A stretch of 64,000 bases of DNA, taken from assembly GCA_019420585.1 (NCBI GenBank), contig JAHZGX010000004.1, positions 1-64,000 on the forward strand, read 5' to 3'. The notes under the pieces were generated by a model. It was not told where the DNA came from. It saw only the letters and a program-made list of their open reading frames with translations, and made no database searches. Every line of letters starts with the position of its first letter. Position 1 is the first letter of the stretch. A program made the translations under genes and the position numbers. Positions 56,495-64,000 of the stretch are shown here, in pieces. The stretch is from Prevotellaceae bacterium. Lineage in GTDB: Bacteria > Bacteroidota > Bacteroidia > Bacteroidales > Bacteroidaceae.

Positions 56495-56559
56495 AGAAAA
56501 ACAAGGGAGGCGACCCTGCCGCAGGCTTTCTGCCTACGGCAAGGCCGCCTCTGCCTTGT
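56495..56559 (-). terminator. Long terminator hairpin of the DUF1080 lipoprotein gene
   Basis: Bases 56501-56559 fold into a long interrupted stem (acaaggg-aggcg... with cgcct-ccttgt, inner gcaggc/gcctac), followed on the minus strand by TTTTTCTG. About 46 bases after the stop at 56605. Confidence 0.8.
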
Positions 56560-56604
56560 CCTGTCACAGGCCGTTCACAAGTCCGGCCTGCACAATGCGA
56601 AAGG

Positions 56605-57474
56605 TCAGTCCTGCACCTTCACGCGCACGTTACGGTACCATACATCATCGCCGTGATCCTGGAAAGCGATGTAGCCACCGTTCTTGCCTTCCTCAATCAT
56701 CAGACCATAAGCATAGGGGAACTCGCCTCCCTTGCAGAACTTGCTGTTGTCGAGCATTTCCTTCCACTTGGGAGTCCACAGGTGGTACTCCAGTACCTTC
56801 TCATCGTTCTGGTAGTGGATGACGGTACCCTTGAAGACTACAATCTTTGCCTTGTTCCATTCGCCGAACGGATTGGCGTTCTGCGGCTTGGCAGGCACCA
56901 TGTCATACAGGGAAGCAGACTGGCGATTGCCGTCCACACCAAGCTGTGCGTCCACGTGGTTTTCGTTGTCGAGCACCTGATACTCCGAGCAACTCTGCCA
57001 GATGGGCAGGTAATTTCCCTCGGCATCCTTGGCCTCCTGAGCCAGATAGAAGATGCCGGAATTGCCGCCCTTGCTGACTTTGTACTCCACTTCGAGAGTG
57101 AAGTTGGTAAACTTGTGAGTGAAGAGAAGGTCACCGCCGCCTTCTGCCTGAGCCTCACCGGTGCCCGAACCCTTCAGATGGATGCAACCATCGGCATTCT
57201 CCCAACTTGCAGGCACGGCATCCTGTCCGTATCCGCGCCAACCGTCCAGGCTGCTGCCATCAAAGAGGATATAGTATCCGTCGGCATCCTGTTTCAACTT
57301 GGTGAGGTCATACTGTTCGTTCTCCACAATTTCGGCCACGGCTGCCTCTGTGGCTGTTGTGTCCTTCTCGGTGCATCCACACGCTTCGCATCCGCAGTTG
57401 CAGTTACACTTCTTCTCTCCGCAACATGAAGCCAGCAGGGCTACACACGCGGCGGCAAACATTGTCTTTCTCAT
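56605..57474 (-). CDS. DUF1080 (3-keto-disaccharide hydrolase-like) lipoprotein
   Basis: 289 aa. Lipobox LLASC with lipidated Cys17. The next 18 residues hold eight cysteines in all (C17, C18, C23, C25, C27, C29, C32, C34) in a Cys-x-Cys pattern. The DUF1080 domain follows from about residue 65: YYILFDGSSLDGWRGYGQ, LLFTHKFTNFTLEVEYKVSKGGNSGIFYLAQE, EYQVLDNENH, and ends in GYIAFQDHGDDVWYRNVRVKV. This laminin-G-like fold is found in 3-keto-glycoside hydrolases and in carbohydrate-binding proteins. It probably acts on sugars at the envelope. It has its own promoter and terminator. Confidence 0.88.
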   Translation of the reverse strand: MRKTMFAAACVALLASCCGEKKCNCNCGCEACGCTEKDTTATEAAVAEIVENEQYDLTKLKQDADGYYILFDGSSLDGWRGYGQDAVPASWENADGCIHLKGSGTGEAQAEGGGDLLFTHKFTNFTLEVEYKVSKGGNSGIFYLAQEAKDAEGNYLPIWQSCSEYQVLDNENHVDAQLGVDGNRQSASLYDMVPAKPQNANPFGEWNKAKIVVFKGTVIHYQNDEKVLEYHLWTPKWKEMLDNSKFCKGGEFPYAYGLMIEEGKNGGYIAFQDHGDDVWYRNVRVKVQD

Positions 57475-57538
57475 CTTACTTGTTGCTTTTGGGGTTTATA
57501 ATTATGTATTGAAGTTCACTTGCTGGTTCTATATGGTA

Positions 57539-57546
57539 CAAAGTTA
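57539..57546 (-). promoter_or_regulatory. -7 promoter box of the DUF1080 gene
   Basis: The minus strand reads TAACTTTG, 65 bases before the ATG at 57474. Confidence 0.55.
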
Positions 57547-57569
57547 CACCTTTTCTTTCATGCTGCGCC

Positions 57570-58781
57570 TCATTTCCCAGAATTTTCCTTCTCAAACACA
57601 AGCACGTTGCCCGGAGTCAATATAAAGAGAGGGCCATAGGCCACAGCGGGCTGTCGAGTGCCGTCGGCCAACACGAGACTGAGCAGGCCATCGGTCTTGA
57701 TGTCAGCCTGCAATGGATCTGTCACCGAGGTATTCTGTATCACCACATACTCCCGATTCCCGTTAGTGAGTGTAGCCACGAGTGCTCCCTGCCCATGCGT
57801 ATCCAGCAGGGTGAAATGGCGGGGAAGACCGGACATCATGGTAGTACCCACAGGGATGGTAGTTCCCACATGGTAAACAGACTGCACCTGGCAACCAAGG
57901 AACACATCGGCACGCGTCTGTATCTCCCGGTTCATCTGCCTCACCAACTCATACACTGGGCTGCGCTGCCCCTCCTGCGTGATAGGAGCCTGGTGAAAAT
58001 TCCACGTCTCGGTGCCCGGATTCCAGTAAGTAAAGTACTGAAGGCACTGTGCGCCATAAGCAAGATCGGCATAGAGTTGCAGGCGGAGCTGACCGATGGT
58101 TGGTATGGGATAGGAACCATGGGCAGTGGCAAGCGCGAAAGCCCAGAAAGGCTTATGCGCCCGGCGTGCCTCAGCAGACACCACCTCAAGGTTGTTCCAG
58201 AAGGCTCCGTTGAGGAAGACACTGTCGCCCACCTGGTTCACAGGATAATGGTCATAGGATACCTGAGGCAGATTGACAAGCGAGTCAAACAAGTGCACGT
58301 GCGCCCGATAGGCATCTGCCGAAGGGAAGGCATGCACCGGCAGCAAGTTGAGATAGCACGGATGTTCCTTGTCGACACTCTCAATGCGCCTGACCCACTG
58401 CGCCAGGGCAGGAAAGGCATCGTCCATCGGTTCGTCACGCAGGAAATATGCCCCCAGCCCGGGATGGCGGCGCACCCGCCCGGCAACCTCCTCGGGGTTC
58501 TTCTCCAGTTCTGTGCACATAAACACACTCTTCATGCCTACCCGGGCACAGAGGTCAAGCGCCTTGACCGCATCCGCATAATTATAAGTGTGGGAAAAGG
58601 AGAGCGTGAACCCTGCATCGCGCAGTTCCCTGTAACGCTCCAGCGTAGCATGCTTGCCGCCAGGGATGCTGTACCAGGCCAAGATGGGGATTTGGGGATT
58701 CCGGGCAGAACGCTTGCGAGCCTGCACAGAAGGGGCGGCCAAGACAAAGGAGAGAGCCGCGACAAGGAAGAATTTAGTCAT
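57570..58781 (-). CDS. Exported TIM-barrel glycosidase-like protein
   Basis: 403 aa with a signal peptide (about residues 1-21, ending VQA). The fold looks like a (beta/alpha)8 barrel of the GH-A type: PILAWYSIPGGKHATLERYRELRDAGFTLSFSHTYN, GLGAYFLRDEPMDDAFPALAQW, VSYDHYPV, KPFWAFALATAHGSYPIPTIGQLRLQLYADLAYGAQCLQYFTYW. Glu117 in FLRDEP is positioned like the acid/base of clan GH-A (beta-galactosidase/GH42-like); a clear nucleophile Glu is not obvious. A beta-sandwich tail closes the protein. I do not assign a GH family. Own -7 box; the DUF1080 gene follows, 95 bases downstream and with its own box. Confidence 0.7.
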   Translation of the reverse strand: MTKFFLVAALSFVLAAPSVQARKRSARNPQIPILAWYSIPGGKHATLERYRELRDAGFTLSFSHTYNYADAVKALDLCARVGMKSVFMCTELEKNPEEVAGRVRRHPGLGAYFLRDEPMDDAFPALAQWVRRIESVDKEHPCYLNLLPVHAFPSADAYRAHVHLFDSLVNLPQVSYDHYPVNQVGDSVFLNGAFWNNLEVVSAEARRAHKPFWAFALATAHGSYPIPTIGQLRLQLYADLAYGAQCLQYFTYWNPGTETWNFHQAPITQEGQRSPVYELVRQMNREIQTRADVFLGCQVQSVYHVGTTIPVGTTMMSGLPRHFTLLDTHGQGALVATLTNGNREYVVIQNTSVTDPLQADIKTDGLLSLVLADGTRQPAVAYGPLFILTPGNVLVFEKENSGK

Positions 58782-58825
58782 AAGTCCTCAGGTTTTACAT
58801 ATTGCTGTTGCCGACCATCGGCACA

Positions 58826-58833
58826 CAAAGTTA
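58826..58833 (-). promoter_or_regulatory. -7 promoter box of the TIM-barrel gene
   Basis: The minus strand reads TAACTTTG, 45 bases before the ATG at 58781. Confidence 0.6.
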
Positions 58834-58952
58834 CAACTTTTGCACCTACCGGACTCCGCATGACGGCATTTTATTCTGGAAACAGAAGGATGAGAAGACA
58901 CACTTTAGGAAAAAATAACGCCGGAGAAGCATAGGGCACGAGAAAGAAACCT

Positions 58953-58960
58953 TACCTTTG
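58953..58960 (+). promoter_or_regulatory. -7 promoter box of the DnaJ-domain gene
   Basis: TACCTTTG, 87 bases before the ATG at 59047. Confidence 0.55.
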
Positions 58961-59046
58961 CCAAGCGGAGAAACCGGGCAGGGCCGCATACCATGCGCCC
59001 CCGACAAGCGGACACTCACGCGCACATGTATATATAAATAAGGTAT

Positions 59047-59520
59047 ATGTTCATCAACTTCAAATGGTTCTTCCTCATCCTGGCCTGCAGTTGGGTCATA
59101 GGCAAAATGGGGCTTCACAGTCTCAAGTGGACTTGTGCCATCATAGGGCTGGCATTCACGCGCTCCCCCATCGGTTTCCTGACAGGTCTGCTCCTGGGTT
59201 ATCTGGCAGAAGGAATCTTTCAGCGCCCCAAGGTGCATTTCCATTACGAACGCAGAACATACCAGTCGCCTCCCTTTGAAGAACAGGCGTTCCGCCCCGG
59301 ATACATCCCCGAGCCCGTGCTGGCGGCCTACAGGACACTGGGCGTAAGTCCCGATGCCACCGATGAAGAGGTGCGTCAGGCTTACCGCAGGATGGCCATG
59401 AAGTACCACCCCGACCGCGTGGCCTCGCAAGGCGAGGAGACACGCTCCAGGGCAGAAAGGCTCTTCAAGATGGTGGGAGAGGCCAAGGACAGGATATTCA
59501 AGTTCAGGGGCATCAAATAA
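59047..59520 (+). CDS. DnaJ-domain membrane protein (DjlA-like)
   Basis: 157 aa. Two hydrophobic segments (about residues 6-20 and 30-55) anchor it in the inner membrane, and a C-terminal J domain (about 92-155) faces the cytoplasm with the essential H121-P-D123 loop in YRRMAMKYHPDRVASQ. J proteins stimulate DnaK. DjlA usually has a TerB domain between membrane and J domain; this protein lacks it and is correspondingly short. The HAD gene follows 82 bases later and may share the transcript. Confidence 0.88.
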   Translation: MFINFKWFFLILACSWVIGKMGLHSLKWTCAIIGLAFTRSPIGFLTGLLLGYLAEGIFQRPKVHFHYERRTYQSPPFEEQAFRPGYIPEPVLAAYRTLGVSPDATDEEVRQAYRRMAMKYHPDRVASQGEETRSRAERLFKMVGEAKDRIFKFRGIK

Positions 59521-59602
59521 GCCCGGGCAAGACCCCTCAAGCAGCACACTCAGGAAACCCAACCAAGACATGCTGCCCCCACACAGACAACAAAGAGAAG
59601 AC

Positions 59603-60274
59603 ATGGAAAGACATCTTAACACCGCCCTGTTTGACCTGGACGGGACACTCATAGATACCGAAGGGCAGTATACCCGCTTTTGGGAGGAGGTGGGCGAGGA
59701 ACTGATTCCCAACGGACGGGCATTTGCCATGAAGGTCAAGGGACGCACGCTGAAGTCCATCTTTGAGGACTTCATTCCCGATGAGCAAGTGCGGATGCAG
59801 GTACAGAGCAAACTGGATGCCTACGAAAGACAGATGCAGTACCCCATCATACCCGGAGCAATGGATTTCTTGGCCGACCTGCGCCGAAACGGCGTGCACC
59901 TGGCAGTGGTGACCAGTTCCAACCTGGCAAAGATGAACAACGTGAAAGCACGCATACCCAATCTGCTCAGTCTCTTTGACCGCATACTCACGGCCGAGGA
60001 CTTCACGGCATCGAAACCCGCACCCGACTGCTACCTGATGGGGGCAAGGGCTTTCCACACTCCGCTGGACCGCTGCATCGTGTTTGAGGACGCGCCCAAC
60101 GGACTGCAGGCAGGCAGAGACGCAGGCATCTTCACCATGGGGATGGCCACTGGCTACACGCCCGATGCACTGGCCGGCCTATGCCACCATGTGGAAAGCG
60201 ACTTCACGCACATGGACTATGAGCGTGCCAACCAACTGCTGGCCGAGTACAACCGCCACACGGCAGCCGGCTGA
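59603..60274 (+). CDS. HAD-superfamily phosphatase (beta-phosphoglucomutase-like)
   Basis: 223 aa cytoplasmic enzyme. Motif I is F-D11-L-D13-G-T, with Asp11 as the nucleophile; motif II is VVTSSN near residue 106; motif III/IV is SKPAPDCYLMGARAF and VFEDAPNGLQAG. The helical cap lies between residues 18 and 85, the C1 cap of beta-PGM and sugar-phosphate phosphatases such as YqaB. It probably dephosphorylates or isomerises a small sugar phosphate. The ATG at 59603 is chosen because it starts just ahead of motif I. Confidence 0.9.
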   Translation: MERHLNTALFDLDGTLIDTEGQYTRFWEEVGEELIPNGRAFAMKVKGRTLKSIFEDFIPDEQVRMQVQSKLDAYERQMQYPIIPGAMDFLADLRRNGVHLAVVTSSNLAKMNNVKARIPNLLSLFDRILTAEDFTASKPAPDCYLMGARAFHTPLDRCIVFEDAPNGLQAGRDAGIFTMGMATGYTPDALAGLCHHVESDFTHMDYERANQLLAEYNRHTAAG

Positions 60275-60327
60275 CAGCCACGGCCACACTTGCGCAGGTA
60301 AAGGAAAGACAGAAAGGAAAGTGAGGA

Positions 60328-61566
60328 TCAGCGGTTCCTCACATTGGGTAGGAACACCGCCACCACGCCCAGCAAGGGCAGGTAACTGCTGACATGGAAC
60401 ACGTATGTGATGCCCGTATGGTCGGCCATCCACCCAAACAGCGCGCTGGCCACACCACCCAAGCCAAACATAAGCCCGAAAAACACACCCGCTATGACTC
60501 CTACCCTGCCGGGCATGAGGTCGGTGGCATAAACCAGTATGGCAGAGAAAGCCGATGAGATGACCAGCCCTACCACAACCACCAGCACCACCGTCCAGAA
60601 CAGGTTGGCATAAGGAAGCATCAAGGCAAAGGGTGCCGATCCAAAGATGCTGCCCAGTATCACATACTTGCGTCCATAACGGTCACCTAGCAGGCCGCCC
60701 AGCAGGGTGCCCGAGGCAAAAGCCGCCAGATAAGCAAACAGGCAGAACTGCGAAGCCTGCACCGACACGTGGAACTTCTCCATGAGATAGAACGTGAAGT
60801 AGTTGGTGATGCAGGCCGTGTAGAAATACTTGGAGAAGATGAGCACCACCAGCATGGCCATGCACAGGCGAACCATGCGGGGCGAGAGTCCATGGGTGGC
60901 CTGGGGAGACGATGCACGGTGGGCAGTGCTGTAAGCCAGGCGTGCACTGTACCAGTAACCTATGCGCACCAGCAACAGGCAGGCCGCCACGGCAAGAAAG
61001 GCAAACAGCCCAATGGAATGCTGCCCGTAAGGCAAGACCACCAGGGCGGCCAGCAAGGGGCCAAGCGCACTGCCGCCATTGCCGCCCACCTGGAAGATGC
61101 TTTGTGCCAGTCCCTTGCGTCCACCGCTCGCCATCTGCGCCACGCGCGATGCCTCGGGATGGAACACAGCCGAGCCAATGCCTATGCAACAGACCGACAG
61201 CAGGATGGAGGCAAAGGAGGCAGCCCAGGCCAGCAGAAGCAGGCCTGCCAGGGTAAAGCACATGCCACAGGCCAGGGAGAAAGGGCGCGGCCTGCGGTCG
61301 GCATACAGCCCCACGAACGGCTGGATAAGGGACGAGGTGAGTTGGAGACAGAAGGTGATAACCCCAACCTGCACGAAGCTCAATCCATAGGAGTCCTTCA
61401 AGATGGGATACACGGCGGGCACCACAGACTGGAGCATGTCATTGAGCAGATGGGAGCAACTGATGATGGCCAGCACGCCAAAGGCTGTCTGTTCCGTAAT
61501 CCTGCAGTCACCCTTCAGCCGACAAGCCACTCGCTCCCCTATTTGCTTCCCTGTAAAACGCATCAT
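60328..61566 (-). CDS. Major facilitator transporter, Fsr (fosmidomycin-resistance) type
   Basis: 412 aa with about 12 membrane helices. The sequence SHLLNDMLQSVVPAVYPILKDSYGLSFVQVGVITFCLQLTSSLIQPFVGLYADRRPRP and IGIGSAVFHPEASRVAQMASGGRKGLAQSIFQVGGNGGSALGPLLAA are characteristic of the Fsr branch, drug:proton antiporters named for fosmidomycin export. The natural substrate is unknown. The ATG at 61566 (or 61563) follows the -7 box; a longer open frame extends upstream without similarity. Confidence 0.88.
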   Translation of the reverse strand: MMRFTGKQIGERVACRLKGDCRITEQTAFGVLAIISCSHLLNDMLQSVVPAVYPILKDSYGLSFVQVGVITFCLQLTSSLIQPFVGLYADRRPRPFSLACGMCFTLAGLLLLAWAASFASILLSVCCIGIGSAVFHPEASRVAQMASGGRKGLAQSIFQVGGNGGSALGPLLAALVVLPYGQHSIGLFAFLAVAACLLLVRIGYWYSARLAYSTAHRASSPQATHGLSPRMVRLCMAMLVVLIFSKYFYTACITNYFTFYLMEKFHVSVQASQFCLFAYLAAFASGTLLGGLLGDRYGRKYVILGSIFGSAPFALMLPYANLFWTVVLVVVVGLVISSAFSAILVYATDLMPGRVGVIAGVFFGLMFGLGGVASALFGWMADHTGITYVFHVSSYLPLLGVVAVFLPNVRNR

Positions 61567-61589
61567 TCCTCCGCTTTCATTTCGCCACG

Positions 61590-61597
61590 CAAAGGTA
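61590..61597 (-). promoter_or_regulatory. -7 promoter box of the major-facilitator gene
   Basis: The minus strand reads TACCTTTG, 24 bases before the ATG at 61566. Confidence 0.6.
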
Positions 61598-61875
61598 GGG
61601 CAAAATCTGCAATCAGCGCCGCATCTGTCACCGCAAAGAGTTGCATGAGCCAACACATCTGACAAGTGTTAGAAACGCAGAGCAGTCCGTTGGCCATTGC
61701 ACCGCAGTGCCTTTTTCGGGGGTAGCGGACAGCAACGGTCAAGACCGTGCTTCCCACCTGCCGACATAAAGCATCAAGAAACGACTCTGCAGAAAATCAG
61801 TAGGGATGAGATTCCAGAGGTAAAAAATACAAACACTCTTGTCTTGTTTTTGCAGAGTGGAGGAAAAGAGCGTGT

Positions 61876-61942
61876 AAAGTACTCTACTTGACGTCCTCAA
61901 GTGCTCTATTTGACACTCCCGAGTACTCTACTTGGCACCCTC
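61876..61942. repeat. 22-bp tandem array 4
   Basis: Three units with gt(a/g)ctcta at 61879, 61901 and 61923, exactly 22 bp apart. Dyad cores: AAGTACTCTACTT, CAAGTGCTCTATTTG and CGAGTACTCTACTTG. Departures from perfect pairing inside the arms are G-T, which would be tolerated in RNA. It lies upstream of the major-facilitator promoter and downstream of nqrF. Confidence 0.88.
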
Positions 61943-62193
61943 TTTTCAGTGTACCCTGTAAGCCATTGCATTACAAGAAGATACAAAAAGAACCCCCTTT
62001 AATAAATTTTCCTTACACGAAACTTGACGGAAATGACTGGATGGCGGCTTGCGAGATGTAGGGAAGGGTTCCCCCGATTGGTCTCCTTTTAGGCTCAGCG
62101 GAAAGATTATCCCCCGCTGATTTCCTACTGAGTCCAAGAAGCGCCGCTGAGCAATTCGACCACGTCTGGAAAGGCAGGTTTTTCGGCCAAGGG
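61943..62193. other. Intergenic region upstream of the nqrF 3' end, no gene seen
   Basis: No convincing ORF. It contains the imperfect copy (62100-62140) of the motif at 56155-56193, and a small stem, tcagcgg/ccgctga, within it. Confidence 0.4.
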
Positions 62194-62250
62194 AAAAAGA
62201 AGTGAGGGGAAGAAAGCCTGCGGCACATCATGCCGGGCTTTCCTCCCCTC
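62194..62250 (-). terminator. Terminator of the nqr operon
   Basis: A 15-bp stem with one mismatch, gaggggaagaaagcc/ggctttcctcccctc (62204-62218 with 62236-62250), followed on the minus strand by a U-rich flank (CTTCTTTTT), 45 bases after the nqrF stop. Confidence 0.85.
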
Positions 62251-62294
62251 GCTGTCTGTATTTATATGCTTATTCCCGACATGCGGGAAACTGC

Positions 62295-63569
62295 TTAGCC
62301 TCCGAAATTGTCGAAACTGATCATGTCATCCTCCACACCCAGGCTGTGCAAGAGGTCAAGCACAGTCTTGGCCATCATTGGAGGGCCACAGAGATAGTAT
62401 TCCACATCCTCGGGAGACTCATGCTGCTTGAGGTAGGTGTCTCCCATCACGGGAGCAATGAAGCCCGGCGTGTACTTCACGCCAAGTTTGTCTGCCTTGG
62501 GATCGGGACGGTCGAGAGCCAGATGGAAGTGGAAATTGGGATACTCCTTTTCCAACTCCAGGAAGTCCTCAAGGAAGAACACCTCGTCGATGCCACGTGC
62601 ACCATAGAAGTAGTGCATCTCGCGGTCACGCACATTCAGCGTCTTGAGCAAGTGCATAATCTGCGCTCTCAGAGGAGCCATACCGGCTCCACCGCCCACC
62701 CAAATCATCTCACGGCCGGTGCCGTAATGAGGATGGAACTCTCCGTAAGGACCACTCATAATACACTTGTCACCGGGCTTCAGGCTGAAGATATAGGTTG
62801 AGGCTATGCCGCAAGGAACATCCTGGAAGCCAGGTCCCTGGTCTTTGGGCTTGAAGGGAGGCGTGGCGATACGCACTGTAAGGGTGATGATGTCGCCCTC
62901 ATCGGGATAGTTGGCCATGGAGTAGGCACGCACGGTGGGCGTGTCATTTTTCTGCTTCAGACCAAAGATGCCAAACTTCTGCCATGTGGGCACGTACAGG
63001 TCGCCAATGAGAGACTTGTCCATGTCACGGTCATAGTCGATGTCATAGGCAGGAATCTGTATCTGCGCATACGAGCCGGGCTCGAAGTCCATGTGCTCTC
63101 CCGGGGGGAGCTGCACCTTGAACTCCTTGATGAAGGAAGCCACATTGCGGTTGCTGATGACGGTGCACTCCCATTCCTTGACTCCCATAACGGAATCGGC
63201 CACCTGTATCTTCTGGTCACCCTTCACCTTACACTGGCATCCCAGACGCCAGTGATCCTTGACCTGCTTGCGGGTGAAGTGGCCTTTCTCACTGTCGAGA
63301 ATCTCGCCGCCACCCTCAAGAACCTGCAACTTGCACTGGCCGCAGGAACCCTTGCCACCACATGCGCTGGGCAGGTAAATGCCTTCCTGCGCAAGCGTGG
63401 AGAGCAGTGATGAGCCTTGACCCACCGAGATGGTGTCGCGGCCGTTGATGGTGATGTTCACATTACCACTTGGCGAGAGGTATGTCTTGGCCACGAGCAG
63501 GATGACTACCAAGGCAATGATGACTGCCAGGAAGACACCTATACTTGCTAATATCAAATTTATATCCAT
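62295..63569 (-). CDS. nqrF: Na+-translocating NADH:quinone reductase subunit F
   Basis: 424 aa. One N-terminal membrane helix (about residues 6-28), a ferredoxin-type 2Fe-2S domain with Cys70, Cys76, Cys79 and Cys111 (PSACGGKGSCGQCKLQV and GCQCKV), then FAD- and NADH-binding domains of the ferredoxin-reductase type: RAYSMANYP for FAD, GGGAGMAPLRAQI for NADH, and YYLCGPPMM. NqrF takes electrons from NADH into the sodium pump, which sets up the sodium gradient. It is the last gene of the nqr operon, 27 bases after nqrE. Confidence 0.97.
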   Translation of the reverse strand: MDINLILASIGVFLAVIIALVVILLVAKTYLSPSGNVNITINGRDTISVGQGSSLLSTLAQEGIYLPSACGGKGSCGQCKLQVLEGGGEILDSEKGHFTRKQVKDHWRLGCQCKVKGDQKIQVADSVMGVKEWECTVISNRNVASFIKEFKVQLPPGEHMDFEPGSYAQIQIPAYDIDYDRDMDKSLIGDLYVPTWQKFGIFGLKQKNDTPTVRAYSMANYPDEGDIITLTVRIATPPFKPKDQGPGFQDVPCGIASTYIFSLKPGDKCIMSGPYGEFHPHYGTGREMIWVGGGAGMAPLRAQIMHLLKTLNVRDREMHYFYGARGIDEVFFLEDFLELEKEYPNFHFHLALDRPDPKADKLGVKYTPGFIAPVMGDTYLKQHESPEDVEYYLCGPPMMAKTVLDLLHSLGVEDDMISFDNFGG

Positions 63570-63596
63570 AGTTGTATTGTCTCCTCTACGCTTTTA

Positions 63597-64000
63597 TTAG
63601 ATGTTCAAACCAGAGAAACACATGAAGGCCATGGCCATCAAACCCACGGTGATGAACGTGATGCCGAGTCCCTGCAGAGGACGGGGCACGTCCGTGTAAG
63701 CCATCTTCTCACGGATGGCAGCCAGTCCCACGATGGCCAGAGCCCAGCCAATGCCAGAACCCAAGGCGTATGCCACGGCATCACCAAGGCTGGAGATAGC
63801 CTGAGTACTCACTTCGGGATCCATCTGCACACGCTGCTGCATGAACAGGCAGGCACCCATGATGGCGCAGTTCACTGCTATCAAGGGCAAGAAGATACCC
63901 AGGGCAGAATACAGGGAAGGACTGAAACGCTCCACCACCATCTCCACCAACTGCACGATGCCGGCAATAACGGCAATGAACAGGATGAAGGCAAGGAAGG
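63597..64000 (-). CDS. nqrE: Na+-translocating NADH:quinone reductase subunit E, C-terminal part (cut by window edge)
   Basis: The last ~134 residues of an integral-membrane subunit; the 5' end lies beyond the right edge. Visible sequence includes LAFILFIAVIAGIVQLVEMVVERFSPSLYSALGIFLPLIAVNCAIMGACLFMQQR and GSGIGWALAIVGLAAIREKM, typical of NqrE and related RnfA. Four membrane helices remain. The Cys in VNCAIMGA matches the cysteine that, with NqrD, holds a membrane 2Fe-2S cluster. The pairing with nqrF distinguishes it from rnfA. Confidence 0.93.
   Translation of the reverse strand, partial: FLAFILFIAVIAGIVQLVEMVVERFSPSLYSALGIFLPLIAVNCAIMGACLFMQQRVQMDPEVSTQAISSLGDAVAYALGSGIGWALAIVGLAAIREKMAYTDVPRPLQGLGITFITVGLMAMAFMCFSGLNI

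Noticed and set aside
61740..61865. Inverted repeat actctgcag.../...tgcagagt as a mobile-element end
   Set aside because: The arms match imperfectly, and there is no transposase or target duplication in between.

Overview
The window is a 64 kb piece of a Bacteroidota chromosome, most likely from the Prevotellaceae or a close Bacteroidales relative. The evidence is a SusC/SusD pair, subunits of a Na+-translocating NADH:quinone reductase, a bamD-rpoZ-DUF4293 cluster, a protein with a gliding-motility type C-terminal domain, the YDLQGRR-type C-terminus of the M6 protease, and the Bacteroidota -7 promoter box (TAnnTTTG) in front of more than 20 genes. By eye the DNA is GC-rich, except for the first ~750 bases and a few intergenic patches.

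Layout. 1-780: AT-rich edge with the start of an AAA ATPase. 783-7057: GH130 glycosidase, small heat-shock protein, thioredoxin-like protein, M6 metalloprotease and PfkB sugar kinase, all on the minus strand. 7089-8996: an intact AAA/DUF4143 ATPase and the internally deleted remnant of a second one. 9215-16234: a SusC-SusD-lipoprotein operon with no enzyme gene. 16640-19010: a DUF4923 protein and a broken AAA/DUF1703 gene. 19302-25995: secA with a small acidic protein, then an alkaline-phosphatase-family protein and a DUF4105 membrane protein. 26196-32560: plus-strand envelope and cofactor cluster (coaX, outer-membrane protein, lptC, CBS/CorC protein, PpiD-like foldase). 32887-37909: MacB-type ABC exporter divergent from a two-component system. 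37906-43213: sulfatase, uvrA, CHU_C-type protein. 43307-49355: LysM and PorT-like proteins, bamD-rpoZ-DUF4293, uvrB. 49503-58781: metzincin-type protease, metallophosphoesterase, GH36 alpha-galactosidase, tRNA-Ser(CGA), DUF1080 lipoprotein and a secreted TIM-barrel protein. 59047-61566: DnaJ-domain protein, HAD phosphatase and a major-facilitator transporter. 62295-64000: nqrF and partial nqrE.

How the genes work together. Most genes serve envelope biogenesis (secA, bamD, lptC, PpiD-like, PorT-like), repair (uvrA, uvrB) and glycan use (SusCD, GH130, GH36, sulfatase, DUF1080). The ABC exporter and its two-component system are probably one functional unit.

The most unusual signal is a set of five short tandem arrays with a strict 22- or 23-bp period at four intergenic places (32686-32812, 35331-35456 with 35467-35560, 52215-52352, 61876-61942). 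The unit sequences are unrelated between arrays, yet nearly all units carry a small dyad core, and in one array the arms change in a compensating way. I do not recognise this as a named element. Other points worth attention are an exact sigma-54 (-24/-12) promoter plus strong Shine-Dalgarno site before the heat-shock gene, 33-bp repeats running into the start of the intact AAA gene, and two AAA-type genes broken by internal deletions.
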